64,000 nt of DNA from Daedaleopsis sinensis (lineage: Eukaryota; Basidiomycota; Agaricomycetes; Polyporales; Polyporaceae): assembly GCA_033807695.1 (NCBI GenBank), contig CM066308.1, positions 3,658,001 to 3,722,000 of the forward strand, given 5' to 3'. Position numbers and translations under genes: made by a program. The notes under the pieces were generated by a model. The model searched no databases and was not told the origin of the DNA. It worked only from the letters and a program-made list of their open reading frames with translations. Position 1 is the stretch's first letter. Each line of letters starts with the position of its first letter. Shown here one piece after another: positions 24,459-35,334 of this stretch.

Positions 24459-25124
24459 GGAGCGATTTTCGTGATGCATCAATGTGTTGATGGCAAACGT
24501 GTTCGTGCTCGGATGGTGAGGATTGTGGTGATGTGTTCGGGGTGCGGCGGGCAGGTGTGCCACTCCGGTCGAAATGTTTCGCCGCGTGTTGCTTTGTCGA
24601 CGTTTAGGACACGCAGCTCAAGTGGTACTGACGATGAGAAATGCATCATTCAGACGCAGCGTTCACCTTCACGCCGGGCCCAAATGCACAACAATTCGGA
24701 CGGCATTTGGTAGTCGTCCCCTCTGTAGAGTACGAGTCATCCGCTTGTAAGATACAGTAGAACGCAATAGACTTGGACCTTTGGCCTGCAGCTGTGCGCG
24801 ATTGTGAGTAGCTGTCTGCCGTCAACTTACCTTGCCGGTCGTGCTCATCTCCAGATGAGCACATATCCCGCCCGCTGTTCCCGTTGACCTCGCCCACAAA
24901 GACAATGACTCGTCAAGTTGGAGGTGCGACATCACAGTGCTCTATCGCCATCTCACGTACGCTAATGAACATCTGTTGTAGGTTGCATTCAAGTGTGCAA
25001 TGTGACGCACTCGAGACTGGTGTCGAGAGCTCGAGAGTGGAAGTATGTGAGCTGACTCGTTCCACTCTCATTTCATAGCACTTCTCAAAACCCGCGACCG
25101 CTCACCCAATCCTTATCCGTCCGC
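24459..25124. other. Spacer between ZIP and Y (unit 1)
   Basis: Identical in units 1-3. Holds the ZIP 3' region and scattered GTGAGT and CAG sites but no frame I can support. The same stretch recurs at 34,669-35,334 and 44,763-45,428. Confidence 0.4.
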
Positions 25125-25870
25125 GTGCTAACACATATTCTCAGATTGCGCTGAACGATCCGCGTCGAATGCGCCCAGCCTCGCCACAATCCGAAGAGCT
25201 TCAAAATCGGCTCAAAGTCATTGATTTCATTGCTTTTCCCATTCCTCCTCCCCGCCATTTCGACTCTCCCTTCACTGGATCTATGCCAACCTTCCGGAAC
25301 TCGACTGTATCACTCAATACACCTTCGAACGCCTCTCGGACGACGTGTGCAGCGGCGCTGACACTTCTCGCCGTCACCCATCTCGACTGCACCCCAATTT
25401 CGACCCAGTACGTGACGAAATTCCGACATATCTCTTTTGTTTCTCATTATCCCGCGTGCTAACACATATCACTAGAACGCACTGCACATTTCGCGTCGAA
25501 CGCGCTCTGTCTCATCCCGATCCGACGACTTCTCAAAATCGCTCAAAACCTTCGATTTCATTGCTTTTTTCACCACCCCTCCGACTCCGGGTCGTCCGCC
25601 CCCGGGCCACCTCTCTCTCATTCATCCGGAACTCAAATGTTACAGTGAATACACTTTTAGACGACGCTCGGATAACCCTCGGATGACGTGCGCCGATGGT
25701 CCTCGCCGTCGTCCACCACTGTACGGTAGTACCCCAATCAAGTTCGCACGGTATGTAACAAAACTCGACATATCTCCTTCATTTCTCGTTCTGCTGCGTG
25801 CTAACACATATCACCAGAACGCGCTGAACATTCTGCGTCCGATGCCCTCGGTCTCTCTCTGATCCGGCGA
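25125..25870 (+). repeat. Internal exon/intron triplication in Y (unit 1)
   Basis: Modules at 25125, 25456 and 25798, spacing 331 and 342 bp, share the GTGCTAACACATAT lead, the following R-S-A-S-N-A-like coding stretch and, before the second and third lead, a GACATATCTC pyrimidine-rich tract. The same structure sits at 35,335 and 45,429 in units 2 and 3. Confidence 0.75.
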
Positions 25871-26194
25871 GGTCCTCAACATCACATGTGTTGCGATTTC
25901 ATGGCCAACTGAGGTGAGTACCCTCTCCCGTCCGAACGGCGCAGTGCCGCGCCGTGCGACTTATATACATTGTATGTACTGAACATGTAGGCCGTGTCCG
26001 GCGTGTTTGCAAGCCCGGAACATGATTTCTCAAAATAGACTCATGTGCACCGCCAACGTGAAGGACCGCCGGTCACGCCTAACTCGCGATGCAGCCGGTC
26101 CCGACCGGCGGGTAGCACAGTCCTCGACACATACACCCTATGCGAGTGTTGTGCACGCGTTCCGGAGGGTGTGTGGTCCCAGCACCGGGAATAG
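25125..26194 (+). pseudogene. Y element (unit 1): degenerate gene with triplicated exon module
   Basis: Three diverged modules of 331-342 bp start at 25125, 25456 and 25798, each opening with GTGCTAACACATAT and then AG, a branch point plus 3' splice site. In one shared phase the modules read R-S-A-S-N-A..I-R-R, F-A-S-N-A-L..I-R-R and S-A-S-D-A-L..I-R-R, so they descend from one coding exon, but stops interrupt each. The last exon from 25991 reads A-V-S-G-V-F-A-S-P-E-H-D and meets TAG at 26036-26038. Unit 2 is open across this point to a stop at the position matching 26192-26194. No known family recognised. Confidence 0.45.
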
Positions 26195-26457
26195 TACCGC
26201 GGTGCGCCGTGACGCCGTCTCATGGAAACTCGGGCGCGCGCAGTTGTCCTTGCACGAAGGCGAATAGACCTGGCCAGCTACGCATCCGAATCGCACTGCT
26301 CTTGGCCAGAGCAGGTGCGAAGTCAGAACAGAATCGCATGTGGCGATTCCAGGCGTCGCCGTCTCACGACTCGCACTCTCACGGACGTGCTACTCGTGCG
26401 CGCTCGGCCCTCGCTAATGATATACTTCGGTAGGAGCTCGGACTCACCTGGGTAGGC

Positions 26458-26922
26458 TCGCCGCTCAGAGTCAAACGGCTCTGGTAAGCTCAGTACGCGC
26501 TGCGCCGCTACGTCACGACCGGCAGCACTTGCGAAGGTGCGAGTGCTGTTCCCTGTTAAATCAATGCTGATGTTAGAACTGCGATTACAACCTCGGGAAT
26601 GCTCCGTCATGGAGACATACCTTATCTCGAGCACCGAGCTTCACTGGCAAGTCGCACATGGGATAAATCTTGACAACATCCGGACCGTCAGCGTGATGCC
26701 TTGACCCAGTAAGTACAATGAACGTACCGCTCATTCAGATCTCGTTGACGATCCTGTACATTGCCGGGTCAGCCACGCAAGAACACATGCCAGTAGAGGA
26801 ATAAATCACATACCCGGGTCGCGCGGCAGTCCTACAAAGCGGCAGCTACAAAGTGAACAGGTCAGTATGCTTCCATCATTCTCAAACGTGCAGCACACCT
26901 GTCGGCGATCGTGTCGAACGGC
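26458..26922 (-). CDS. W element (unit 1): very small exons, unknown protein, partial model
   Basis: A chain of GT/AG-bounded exons on the minus strand: 26899-26922 (24 nt), 26814-26831 (18), 26728-26753 (26), 26621-26699 (79) and 26458-26552 (95). They join in phase to read A-V-R-H-D-R-R-Q, D-C-R-A-T-R, D-R-Q-R-D-L-N-E-R, then H-H-A-D-G-P-D-V-V-K-I-Y-P and L-P-V-K-L-G-A-R-D-K, then G-N-S-T-R-T-F-A-S-A. Unit 2 changes this by an in-frame 6-nt insertion, an in-frame 3-nt deletion and conservative replacements (H/Y, I/V), which is the pattern of selected protein. First and last exons are not resolved. No known family recognised. Confidence 0.45.
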
Positions 26923-28780
26923 CTAGGCAGTCGCACAGTTGGTGTGAATCCGAGACTGGCAACAGAAGACGGAGCAGAGCGTCTAGGAGAGGAGGGTCGA
27001 GGAGAGGGGGATCCGAAGAGGGGAGGAGGGGATGCTGGCCGTCGCAGGACTTTTTGACATGCTTTATAGCGTGAATGGTGGTCCGTGCGCAATGCTGTCC
27101 CCAGAAAATTATTGGTGGGATCATGCGAGCATCGGACTTTGGAGCCCGACACGGTCGGCTCCACGGTGTACGCAAGTTCCGACCGGTACAAGCAGCCGGC
27201 TTGGCTTGAATTCTCGGCAGGGTCTCGCTAATACGTATACATCGTCAGGACTCACAGGGTCGGGTATCTCGGGGGAACACTCATACCTTCCAACTTGTGT
27301 CTTGCCCGCTGTCTCTGGTAACATGCACTCTGAGTCTATGATCAGTGAGGTCTTTCGGCCAACCTTCAGGTTAGCAGTCTTGAATGGCAGCAGGGAGCAC
27401 ATATTCGGTGGCTCCCTTGCATGAGTGGCTAAGTCCGAAACCGCACCTCCGACTCCTCGGAGCGTGTCACAGTACTAGTAGAACGGTTAGATTGGAAACA
27501 ATGAGCTACAGCTCGCTCGCCTCCATTGATTAAGGAGGACAGTGGGACGACCCTGTTGACTAGCACCTTCGGTAAGTAGTAAGCGTATTGGGCTGGGAAG
27601 ATCGTGATTCTCGGCAGGATCTTCAACGGACCGCACCCGCTACGGGTACGTACCAATCGGCCTTGATTGGACGTCAAATTCAGCTCATGTCCATGTCTCA
27701 GTAGCTCTGTCTGCACTGCTGGAACGTTGGGATTCGAGGCAGAGATGGTACACCCCCTGGTCAAGAGCATAGAGTGTAATGTAAAGTTCAGTCAGTGTAG
27801 TTGTAGTGCTCAACTTTCTGCGCGCGACTCGGACGAGTCGGGAGGATACCCGACCTTAGTGAAATTATGGGCAGAACTTATCACCATCGCTACGGATATT
27901 ACGAGTCGCCTAATGAGCACTGCATGTTCTAGACAGAACAGACTCGCCAATGTGCCCGTCCGATCTTAGACTTGTGGGTTTGCATGTGAGCATCCTAGTA
28001 GTTCACCTCCAGCCTGAGTGCCAGTGGACAGCACGAAGTGGGTGTATTACTGTTGGTCGCTCTCTCAGTACGAGAGTCATGAACCATGGAAGGGACATGA
28101 TACTGCCAGTGAACTTGGGAGGAGGTCCCTGAGTTGCATCACTCGTGATTGATTGCACAGACGGGACCACGGCACAAGGTAGTGGAATATGGAATATGTC
28201 GGTGAAACCGGGTGGCAGAACCGCTACCACAATTCCGGTACTTTCAGCTCGCGGTGGCTATCGCTTTGGAAACTCGAAGCTCGAGCTCCAGTGCTCTCCG
28301 CCGTGCTCAGACAGACAGATTGCAGACTGAGTGCAATAATAATTCAGCCATGATAGGGTAGACATATAGCACCATGACCGTGCGGTACACACCAATAGTC
28401 GCATGGGACCTGAGCGAACATAGTACGTACTCAATCAGGGTTGGCTAACAAGCTAACCTGATCTCGCTTCATGTTCATCCGAAGATTCAATCTCTCCCAA
28501 ATTTCGGAAGCGGTCGCGCAGCTTAGGATATCTTCACTCTTTGCAGAAATCTGGTCTGGAATTATAGTTTGTACCGTTTACAGCCAGGATGTCTAGTACA
28601 GTGCAAGACTCGGAAACTATGATGTCAAGCAGCGGAATGAATGAGATAGAGCAAGCGACATTGTGCAGTTGTCGGGTCACATTCCTGAGCCTAACTTCTT
28701 CACATCGAGACTCAGACTGCGGTACATGTACATATACTAGCAGTCGTCTTGAAGACGGCGCAGACTCTGCACCCTCCCAA
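26923..28780 (-). other. Region with minus-strand coding-like segments (unit 1)
   Basis: Two segments look coding. At 27287-27402 a frame reads M-C-S-L-L-P-F-K-T-A-N-L and L-I-I-D-S-E-C-M-L-P and ends at a GTATGA donor. At 28003-28230 a frame reads V-L-P-P-G-F-T-D-I-F-H-I and M-S-L-P-W-F-M-T-L; unit 2 differs there by two in-frame 3-nt insertions before a frameshift, and unit 3 is frameshifted. A TATAAAG box followed by a CT-rich tract on the minus strand near 27,000-27,070 could be a promoter for W. Whether these belong to W or another gene is unknown. Confidence 0.35.
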
Positions 28781-28843
28781 GTCTTTGCACCCTCTCGAAC
28801 CCTCAGTGCGACCTCTACCCCTTCACACACACTTGCCACCACC

Positions 28844-29577
28844 ATGGGCCATACTCTCGGTCGAACTCTCAAAGGTCAGGGCTACGCGCGCCGCGAGATA
28901 CGCATGCGGAGCGAACTTCGGATGGGAATGAACGCGACCGCGGGTGAGTGCATCCTGACCTCGTCCCCGGGCCCGGTAGTGACCGCTCTCTGGCAGCCTT
29001 CCTCACGGGGGATCCCAAGGCCCGGATGCGCTGGTCGCTCGAGACGTACTGGCGCGATCTCTACATGCGCCGCCGGCTCAAGGTCGTGAACTTCCCGCCC
29101 GACATCCGCTTCACGAACCCGAGCAAGATCACGGGCCTCGCGCGCATCGGCCGCCTGCTCTCGCTCTGGAAGAGCGGCGAGATGCACTTTGCGCCGGTCT
29201 CGGATGAGGAGCACGCGGCCGCGGCGGAGAACCCACTCCTCGCTGCCCCGGGCCCGCTCCACGACGGCATCCGGGCGCGGCTCGGCCGGCGGGACTTGAA
29301 GAAGCGGCGGCAACGTCCTGTGACGAACCCGCACAACCTCCCCGGACGGTACGAGCGCAACGGGCCCAAGTCGGCCGCCGTCGTCACGGATGCAATGGAG
29401 GCGACTGTCGACGCGGAGATCCGTCGCGAGCGGGAGGAGGACCCACTCGCGACGATGGAGTTCCGCGACGAGGAGGACGAGCGGTTCTTGCGTCGGGCTG
29501 AGCGGCGCCGCCGTATGGTGCGGATCATCGTGTCGGACCCGCTCGCGGAGTGGCGTGACGAGAGCGGTAGGCTATAG
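28844..29577 (+). CDS. X protein (unit 1): basic, Arg/Glu-rich, unknown function
   Basis: Two exons, 28844-28943 and 28997-29577, with a 53-nt intron; 681 nt, 226 residues. It starts M-G-H-T-L-G-R-T-L-K just after a CT-rich tract and CCACC. The core has R-M-R-W-S-L-E-T-Y-W-R-D-L-Y and V-N-F-P-P-D-I-R-F-T-N-P-S-K-I, then L-L-S-L-W-K-S-G-E-M-H-F, then an Arg-rich basic stretch and a C-terminal acidic/Arg helix. The layout (aromatic core, then a W-x-S/T-G element, then a basic tail) resembles a large uncharacterised Agaricomycete family I recall only loosely. Between unit 1 and unit 2, nine codon changes are silent and three change the residue (by eye), so the protein appears to be under selection. 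No signal peptide or TM. Confidence 0.7.
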
Positions 29578-29783
29578 TTGTTTGATCTAGTTAGTCGCGT
29601 CGGTACGAGTTAGAGGCGGCGCCCGGCGCGCAATAAACCTCATTTGATTCAGCGGCGAGACGCTCTGCTTAAACCACCCGCGTGCACCAGTATTTCGGTT
29701 CGGACAGTCGAACCACAAGACGGGGACGCTCGGCCGGAAATCAGGGAGGATTTACCGAGTTGTGTCATGGCTCGGGGGGGACC

Positions 29784-31339
29784 CTAATGGGCTCGGATCC
29801 AGTACGCGTCCGGGCGCTGCTGACGGAAGATGCTGGGCAGTGGGAACGGTGAGTCGACTCACCTTGTTCCCATCCACGACCATCTATCGTCCTCACTCGT
29901 CGGCGGACCCAGCAGTCTGCGGCCGAACGCACTGCTATCGTCCCTGGTCCTCATGTCGTTGCTCAGGTCAGTGTCGCGTTGTACGCACCTGTGATTCACC
30001 TACTCACATGCCGAGTGCACAGTAGACGGTCCTCGTTGCGCCTCACTGAGCGGCGGCGAGCGCGCCAACTGTACGCACCGCATTTCCCTTCTCGCGTGGG
30101 CACGGACGGCGACGGGTGTTTCCGTAGTGGTAGACTATCGCGGTGAGTTTCTGCTTCAGCCTACGAATGCATCCCCCGCTCCATTCCGCGACTCGTAGGT
30201 GGAGAATGTGAAGGATACGCCTCTAGACATTGCCTCAGATGACGGGGCCGTCGGTACTCGAATGCGGCGGCCCGGGCTCACCTTGTTGTTACGAACGAGT
30301 GCGACGCGGAACAGCTCGGGTCTGGGCATGTACCGCAGCAGACACGACGTCTCCCGCGCATCCTAGATGAGGATGCGGGGGATACATCGCGTGCTGGTTT
30401 TTCGGCAGGAGCGCGAGACGACTCGGGTGCGGCGACGCACCTTGATCTCGAGCGCGTCTGGGGGCGGCGGGGCCCGGATACGTCGGTTTCCGGGCATGTG
30501 TCGGCAGGAGCGCGACACGAGTCGGGTGTGGCGGCGTACCTTGCTGTCAGCGGGCGGTGGGATAGCTCGCGCTCCGGGCATGTGTGGCAGCATGCGACGA
30601 CGTCTCTCGGGCAGCCTGGGTGAGGATGCGGCCGTCAGACTGTTGTGATAGGAGGATGAGTGAGGTGTGGGGGCTCACCTTGCTGTCACCGGGCGGCGGG
30701 ATAGCTCGGAGTCCACGGGCGGCGAGATGTCAGACGAGCTGGTGGGTGGCTTTCAGGCCACTCAACAGAGGACCTCGGACTCGTCGAGTCCCCTTGCCGT
30801 TCGCCGCATGACCAAGCGACGCTGAGCGCGATCCTACCCGTCGGCTCGGTAGCTCGCTGTGCTCTGAATGAGCTCCCGAGCTGGCGACTCTTCCCTGCTG
30901 TTCGAGGGACCCTGAGCCGGCGGTCCGAGTCGCCCGGTTCATAGCCAGAATGTATTTGTGATTTACGTGTGCTCACTGCTCGTGCTATCGGCGATAGGAG
31001 GCATATGGACGTTGACTGTCACCGCAACACTGCGTCTTGACGCCTCTGACTGAGCCTGGAGTCGCAGCGGGAGCGGTCGCATTAGTACGCGTCCCATCAT
31101 GGTGTGCATGACGTACCGTATGCGAAGTCCCGCGCACTTGGAGCCAGCGCGAGGTGAGAGCGGTACGTCGCGATCGTCTTGCGCGCGGTACCGGGAGCGG
31201 ATGTGGAGGGCGCTGCGAGCTCACGAGAGCATGCCCGCTGCCGCAGCAATGGCCCTCGCACAGCGGATTAGTGCAACGCACTGGGGACAGTCACGCTACA
31301 AACGTGGACGTGTTGGGCTCGTCTCGTCGGCTCGTCGGC
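29784..31339 (-). other. Z block, distal part (unit 1): GC-rich nested repeats with minus-strand splice-like modules
   Basis: Rich in reversed donor sites (CACCTTG on +, CAAG|GTG on -). Minus-strand pieces recur: M-P-G-A-R-A-I-P-P-P-A-D-S-K, M-P-G-N-R-R-I-R-A-P-P-P-P and M-P-R-P-E-L-F-R-V-A-L, each ending at a donor. A block starting GGGCATGT and ending GAGGATGCGG recurs at about 30,328 and 30,578. Near 29,784 a frame with D-D-R-W-S-W-M-G-T leads to a stop on either of two splice readings. I cannot build a complete gene; it may be a decayed repeat-protein gene. Confidence 0.35.
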
Positions 31340-32867
31340 TCAGTAGCTCGTGCTCTGCATGAGCTCCCGAGCCGGCGACTTGTCCGCATTGTTGAGGACC
31401 TCTTTGCATTAGTACGTGTCCCATCACGGTACGCATGACGTACCGTATGGGGTATCGCACAAGACCGGCGTACTTGGAGGAGACGTTGGAGGCGTGCGGC
31501 GAGCACCCGCTGTGCAAGAGCAGATGCAGCGAGGCTCGCAGAGCTGTGCGAGTACTGTCGCGTCACGCATCGCGGGGAGTGTGCATGTCAGTGCGCAGGT
31601 CGCGAGAAGGAAAGCGGCGGCCGGGAGTGGCTGTACTTACCGTGTTGATCCGGCCACAGATGGGCAGAAGTCGGGAGCCTCCGCTATGACGTCGTCGAAC
31701 GTCGAACTCACTGCGCGCTCCCGAGTCCTCCCCTCCTCTCGTCTCTGTATCCGACACGCGAGAGTGACGTTCCGGTGTCGAGTGCGCTGGTGGACACGGT
31801 ACAGGACGCCGAGAGCGGGCTGCGAGTTGCTTGCTTGCAAGCGATGCGAGAGAAGTGCGGACGTGGGCCGTGGCGGAGACATCGGGCGTGCGGGAGCGAC
31901 GATTTTCCCGAGTGAATCCGCCGCGCGTACTGACCGGAGAGGAGTGCAGCTTGCAGCTCAGCGGAGCCAGCGCGGACGGAGTCCGGGGCGGAGTCGCATC
32001 ATCCGCGCGCAGAAGTTGAACGCGCCGGGTGAGTTGCTTGCAGGCCGATCGAGCAGGGGGGCCAAGTCACGGTCGCGGTTCCTGTCCCGCGGTGCTGTTG
32101 CGCATACAGTAAGCACCACGCATGTCCAGAGGACGAGGAATTGACCTGCATGCGTTTAGATCAGTCCCGCGGTGCTGTAACGCATACAGTGAGCTCACCA
32201 CACACGCGCATAATACGAAGAACTCACCGAGCAGCTCATCCACGCGGCCTTCGAGCGGGTGCGAAGGCGGAAGATGGCGGTCGAGAGCAAGGTAGGATAG
32301 GCGCCCGTGGGGGGAACGGAGAACGGAGGAGGGTAGCGGAATACGGTCCTCGTCGAGTACGGTGTCTTCGAGTAGCGTCCGGAATGTACCTGTTGCGCAT
32401 ACAGCGAGTGAGTGTATGCAGACGGATGATGTGCGACTCACCGAAGCAGCCACGCGAGCCCGACAGCATACAGGATCCCGCCGCGCCCTTACGGCAGGTA
32501 TAGTAGGCCATTGGGCACTATCACACGAATTCAGCACGGTACGATCCACTTGCGGACACGCACTTGCGTCCGAGTCCGCAGCCGCCGTACGTCGAGTCGC
32601 GGGTCCGCCGTCACGCGGGCCCGGGGTGTCGCCAAGCTGAACGCTGATCGTCGAATCGGCGGGGAGCCGAGCAGCACAGGAGAGCCCAGAGAGCTGCGAC
32701 GGCGTCGTCTGCAGGCCCCCCCTCGACCGCACCCCCGACGGCGTGGACTTGGACGAGGGCACGCCCCGTCGCATGCCACTGCCGCTGGCAGGTGCCGCCT
32801 GTCCCGGAGAAGCGCCCGGCCCGTTGTGGCGCAAATCGCGCGCAGCGACTAAAACGACTATAACCAT
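31340..32867 (-). CDS. Z gene candidate (unit 1): multi-exon, unknown, low confidence
   Basis: A minus-strand frame opens at 32867, about 125 bp upstream of and divergent from the unit 2 ZIP start. Coding-like exons include R-G-V-P-S-S-K-S-T-P-S-G-V-R-S, then L-L-E-D-T-V-L-D-E-D-R-I-P-L ending R-V-D-E-L-L at a GTGAGT donor (about 32,250). A helical exon S-L-A-A-S-A-L-A-Q-R-V-L-A-A-R follows near 31,480-31,560, then a last exon N-N-A-D-K-S-P-A-R-E-L-M-Q with TGA at 31340-31342. Several introns end in the same ATGCGCAACAG-like acceptor. The continuous 266-codon frame runs through likely introns and is not itself the protein. Unit 2 has an 8-nt difference inside one segment, so part may be broken or mis-assigned. 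Confidence 0.35.
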
Positions 32868-32992
32868 TGCAACTGCCCGTCATGACCACAACGCTCATTA
32901 CGATCCTTGCCGCTTGCTGCGCTGTTCGCAGCCTCTGCCTTCGTGTCTTGTAGACTGGCGACCACGATTACCACGGCATTTCTATCAACACC

Positions 32993-34668
32993 ATGGTCGG
33001 ACTTCTGGCTATCCTCGTCATGTCCGCCTTGCTTGGGGCAGCCTCGTTCGGGACAGGCATGCTGCCACTCATGCTGGCCTTTTCCAGTACGTGCGTCATG
33101 CCGTTGATACTGTTAATCAGCGATGACACTCAAGCTCAGAGTCGTCCATGGCCCACCTGACGGCGTACGGGACGGGCCTGTTGCTAGGCGCAGCGTTGGG
33201 GGTGGTCATACCCGAGTACGTCATCCATTCTACCATGCCTCCTACTGCCTCCATGTCTCGCAGACGATGCTCATCCGTCGCCGCAGAGGCATCGAGTCAC
33301 TAGTCGCGTCACAGGACCCGCCGCACTGGCCCGGCGACAAAATCTCTGCCGCCCTCCTGGCGGGCTTCATATTCATGCTTGCCGTGGAGAACCGAGTTTC
33401 CCACTCAGCTCAAGGGTACCACGCGCTGACTGGGTCGGATTCCACCCCTCGGCAGCCCCAGCCGGACGACGTCTCGGCTGTCGAGTTCGACGTGGAGCTC
33501 GGCGAGCTCGAGCGCGAGCAGGGGTTTGATTCGGAGTCGCCGTCACGGCCAGGCACGCGTATCGGAGAGGGCCAGCAAGCAGCGTACCCGCTCACCATCG
33601 GATTGGTGCTGCATGCGCTCGCGGATGGGCTTGCTCTTGGTTCTGCAGCGCTTTCAGATTTGGGCAACAAACCGGACGAAGACAAGTCGCTGTACCCCTC
33701 TGGGCTCTCTCTTGTCGTCTTCCTCGCTCTTGTGATCCATAAAGGTGCGTTCTTTTACCTTCAATGCATGTTCACGATAGGAGGGGACATATCGGGATTG
33801 CTGAGCACTTCGTCTTCGCCTTTCATGTTGCAATCTGTGTCACGCAATGTCCCCTGTTGGCGCCGACGCTGTCTCATTGACATCCATTGCCTGCTACATA
33901 ACATGGGTTCAAGCTTCTTGCTTTCGCCACCGCCGGATTCTGATAGTGCTAGAGTGGAACTCATGATTCCTATGCTTTTCTGGGCTAATGCTCACAAGAA
34001 CCCATCTTGCACTCGTTCTTCTTGCTATGAGGCTGGCGTTGATTTAGCTTGTGCGACTGAGTCAGACGTCCAAGGCTTGATGTCAGGATATATCCATGCG
34101 GAATTACGGTCAAGGGTCAGAATTATGTTGACCTGCGCATGCGAAAATCCGGCTTCGCAGGTTGATATATATTTATTACCAGGCCGGCAACTCTTCTCCG
34201 TACCCCAAAATACCTGCGCAGTTGTTCACTGACATCTTTTCGCCGGATATAGCACCGACTGCGCTCGCGTTGACAACATCTCTGCTCGCCACGTCACTCC
34301 CAGTGGAGCAGTGCAAAAAGCACCTCGCTATCTTCAGCGCGGCGACGCCTGTGGGTACGGTGCTCTCTTACTTCCTGTTGTCGATATCTGGCTATGGCGC
34401 AAGCGATCGCAATCAAGGACCTGGCTTCGCGCTGCTATTCTCGGTGCGCCCCCGAATTACCCGCCGATGACTGACACCTTCTGACATGCAACCGTGATAG
34501 GGAGGGTCCTTCTTGTATGTCGCGACAGTGTTGCAGCCATCACTGCCACAGCTGCGCACGCCTACTGGCGAGACCGAGCACCGTTTGAAGCTATTCCTGA
34601 CCATGACGGGGATGCTCACCCCGTATATCATTTCGGCCATCGTCGGCGGCGGCCATAGCCATTCGTAG
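32993..34668 (+). CDS. ZIP9-like zinc transporter (array unit 2)
   Basis: Same five-exon structure as unit 1, shifted by 10,210 bp: exons 32993-33086, 33140-33215, 33287-33744, 34253-34443 and 34501-34668. The predicted protein is identical to unit 1 by eye, and the 508-nt third intron is identical too. Unlike unit 1, its upstream region is the Z block of the preceding cassette, so its promoter context differs. The TM4 motif H-A-L-A-D-G-L is intact, so it should be functional if expressed. Confidence 0.9.
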
Positions 34669-35334
34669 GGAGCGATTTTCGTGATGCATCAATGTGTTGA
34701 TGGCAAACGTGTTCGTGCTCGGATGGTGAGGATTGTGGTGATGTGTTCGGGGTGCGGCGGGCAGGTGTGCCACTCCGGTCGAAATGTTTCGCCGCGTGTT
34801 GCTTTGTCGACGTTTAGGACACGCAGCTCAAGTGGTACTGACGATGAGAAATGCATCATTCAGACGCAGCGTTCACCTTCACGCCGGGCCCAAATGCACA
34901 ACAATTCGGACGGCATTTGGTAGTCGTCCCCTCTGTAGAGTACGAGTCATCCGCTTGTAAGATACAGTAGAACGCAATAGACTTGGACCTTTGGCCTGCA
35001 GCTGTGCGCGATTGTGAGTAGCTGTCTGCCGTCAACTTACCTTGCCGGTCGTGCTCATCTCCAGATGAGCACATATCCCGCCCGCTGTTCCCGTTGACCT
35101 CGCCCACAAAGACAATGACTCGTCAAGTTGGAGGTGCGACATCACAGTGCTCTATCGCCATCTCACGTACGCTAATGAACATCTGTTGTAGGTTGCATTC
35201 AAGTGTGCAATGTGACGCACTCGAGACTGGTGTCGAGAGCTCGAGAGTGGAAGTATGTGAGCTGACTCGTTCCACTCTCATTTCATAGCACTTCTCAAAA
35301 CCCGCGACCGCTCACCCAATCCTTATCCGTCCGC

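Noticed and set aside
29061..29528. 155-codon Arg/Ser-rich minus-strand frame over X (and its copies)
   Set aside because: Antisense shadow; the silent-site pattern fits the plus-strand frame.
28948..29577. X starting at the internal ATG 28948
   Set aside because: That ATG lies in the intron; the upstream ATG at 28844 with a 53-nt intron gives a better start and is kept in all units.
29784..29860. C terminus R-P-D-A-Y-W-I-R-A-H joined directly to D-R-W-S-W-M-G-T
   Set aside because: The splice phase at the GTGAGT donor does not give this join; the alternative reading is equally short, so I left the end unresolved.
32067..32867. 266-codon minus-strand frame as a single-exon protein
   Set aside because: It passes through at least two GTGAG...ACAG introns and the high GC content makes long frames likely. 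Only parts are kept in the Z candidate.
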